DNA of 5,529 nucleotides from assembly GCA_023230285.1 (NCBI GenBank), contig JALNXP010000170.1, positions 1 to 5,529 on the forward strand, written 5' to 3'. Shown here in pieces: positions 5,212 through 5,529 of this stretch. A program made the translations under genes and the position numbers. The stretch is from Bacteroidales bacterium. Its GTDB lineage: Bacteria > Bacteroidota > Bacteroidia > Bacteroidales > BM520. The notes below the pieces were generated by a model that saw nothing but the letters and a program-made list of their open reading frames with translations, searched no databases and was not told the origin of the DNA. How positions within the stretch are numbered: position 1 is the stretch's first letter; every line of letters starts with the position of its first letter.

Positions 5212-5529
5212 ATGAATACGTACTATAAATTATTTTTGCCATCTTTGATAGTGGCAATTACTTTTTTGAGTTGCAACAGGACACGTGAGACACGTATGCC
5301 GGACGAAGTTCCGGTCAAAGTTGTGGTCGCAGAACAAGATACTATACTTACTGAAAATTCCTTTGTTGGTAATATAGAGGCATCATCATTGGTTTTTCTG
5401 AGTTTCGGCGTTGGCGGAAATGTTAATCGAATATTTATTGAAGAAGGACAGAAAGTAGCTAAGGGTCAGTTACTTGCAACCTTAGACAGCAGTACAGCTA
5501 TAAGCTCATACAACTTGGCAAAGGCTCAA
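5212..5529 (+). CDS. RND efflux periplasmic adaptor (membrane fusion protein), 3' part beyond window
   Basis: Adaptors of the AcrA/MexA type link an inner-membrane RND pump to a TolC-like outer-membrane channel. The 106 codons in view begin with a lipoprotein signal peptide: hydrophobic 7-20 and a lipobox-like FLSC with C21 as the likely acylation site. Next comes VPVKVVVAEQDTI (33-45), the first membrane-proximal strand, and FVGNIEASSL (51-60), matching the F-x-G-x-I/V-x-x motif that leads into the lipoyl domain. The first lipoyl half-motif follows: LSFGVGGNVNRIFIEEGQKV (63-82) and KGQLLATLD (84-92). The segment STAISSYNLAKAQ (94-106) opens the coiled-coil hairpin and is cut by the window edge; the family usually has 350-400 residues. 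The start codon is the ATG that gives a proper signal peptide, 39 bp after the previous frame's TAA. The substrate cannot be told from this part. Confidence 0.9.
   Translation, partial: MNTYYKLFLPSLIVAITFLSCNRTRETRMPDEVPVKVVVAEQDTILTENSFVGNIEASSLVFLSFGVGGNVNRIFIEEGQKVAKGQLLATLDSSTAISSYNLAKAQ

Overview
The window looks like chromosomal DNA from a member of the Bacteroidota, probably Bacteroidales-like. Four things point that way. The DNA is AT-rich. The starts lack clear Shine-Dalgarno sequences. Two promoters match the Bacteroidota -7 consensus TAnnTTTG. The protein variants (FolC with DIGHN, RecQ with QEAGRGGRD and no HRDC domain) are typical of that phylum. All genes read on the + strand, and every natural stop that can be seen is TAA.

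Layout: (1) 2-802, the 3' two-thirds of folC (dihydrofolate/folylpolyglutamate synthase), cut by the window start. (2) 803-1006, an intergenic region with two copies of a 23-bp repeat, each holding a GACCCC-N3-GGGGTC palindrome, followed by an rfbA promoter whose -7 box is bracketed by a perfect 11-bp inverted repeat. (3) 1007-1885, rfbA/rmlA (glucose-1-phosphate thymidylyltransferase), standing without the other dTDP-rhamnose genes. (4) 1937-3853, a recQ-family helicase, 51 bp downstream and possibly co-transcribed. (5) 3854-4042, an intergenic region with a good promoter and a 19-bp palindrome that looks like a TetR-family operator. (6) 4043-4621, a TetR/AcrR-type repressor. (7) 4666-5172, a small lipoprotein gene interrupted by an in-frame TAG at 4984-4986. 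(8) 5212 to the window end, the start of a lipoprotein periplasmic adaptor (membrane fusion protein) of an RND efflux system.

The first half is unlinked housekeeping (folate, nucleotide-sugar and DNA-repair functions). The second half looks like a self-regulated efflux operon: repressor, small envelope lipoprotein, then adaptor, with the inner-membrane pump and outer-membrane channel expected just beyond the window. The most noteworthy observations are the in-frame TAG in the lipoprotein gene, the palindrome over the tetR start site with a 12-bp inverted match just after tetR, and the inverted repeat around the rfbA -7 box. I see no clear evidence for a wholly new system. The small lipoprotein, which I cannot assign to a family, is the least explained gene.
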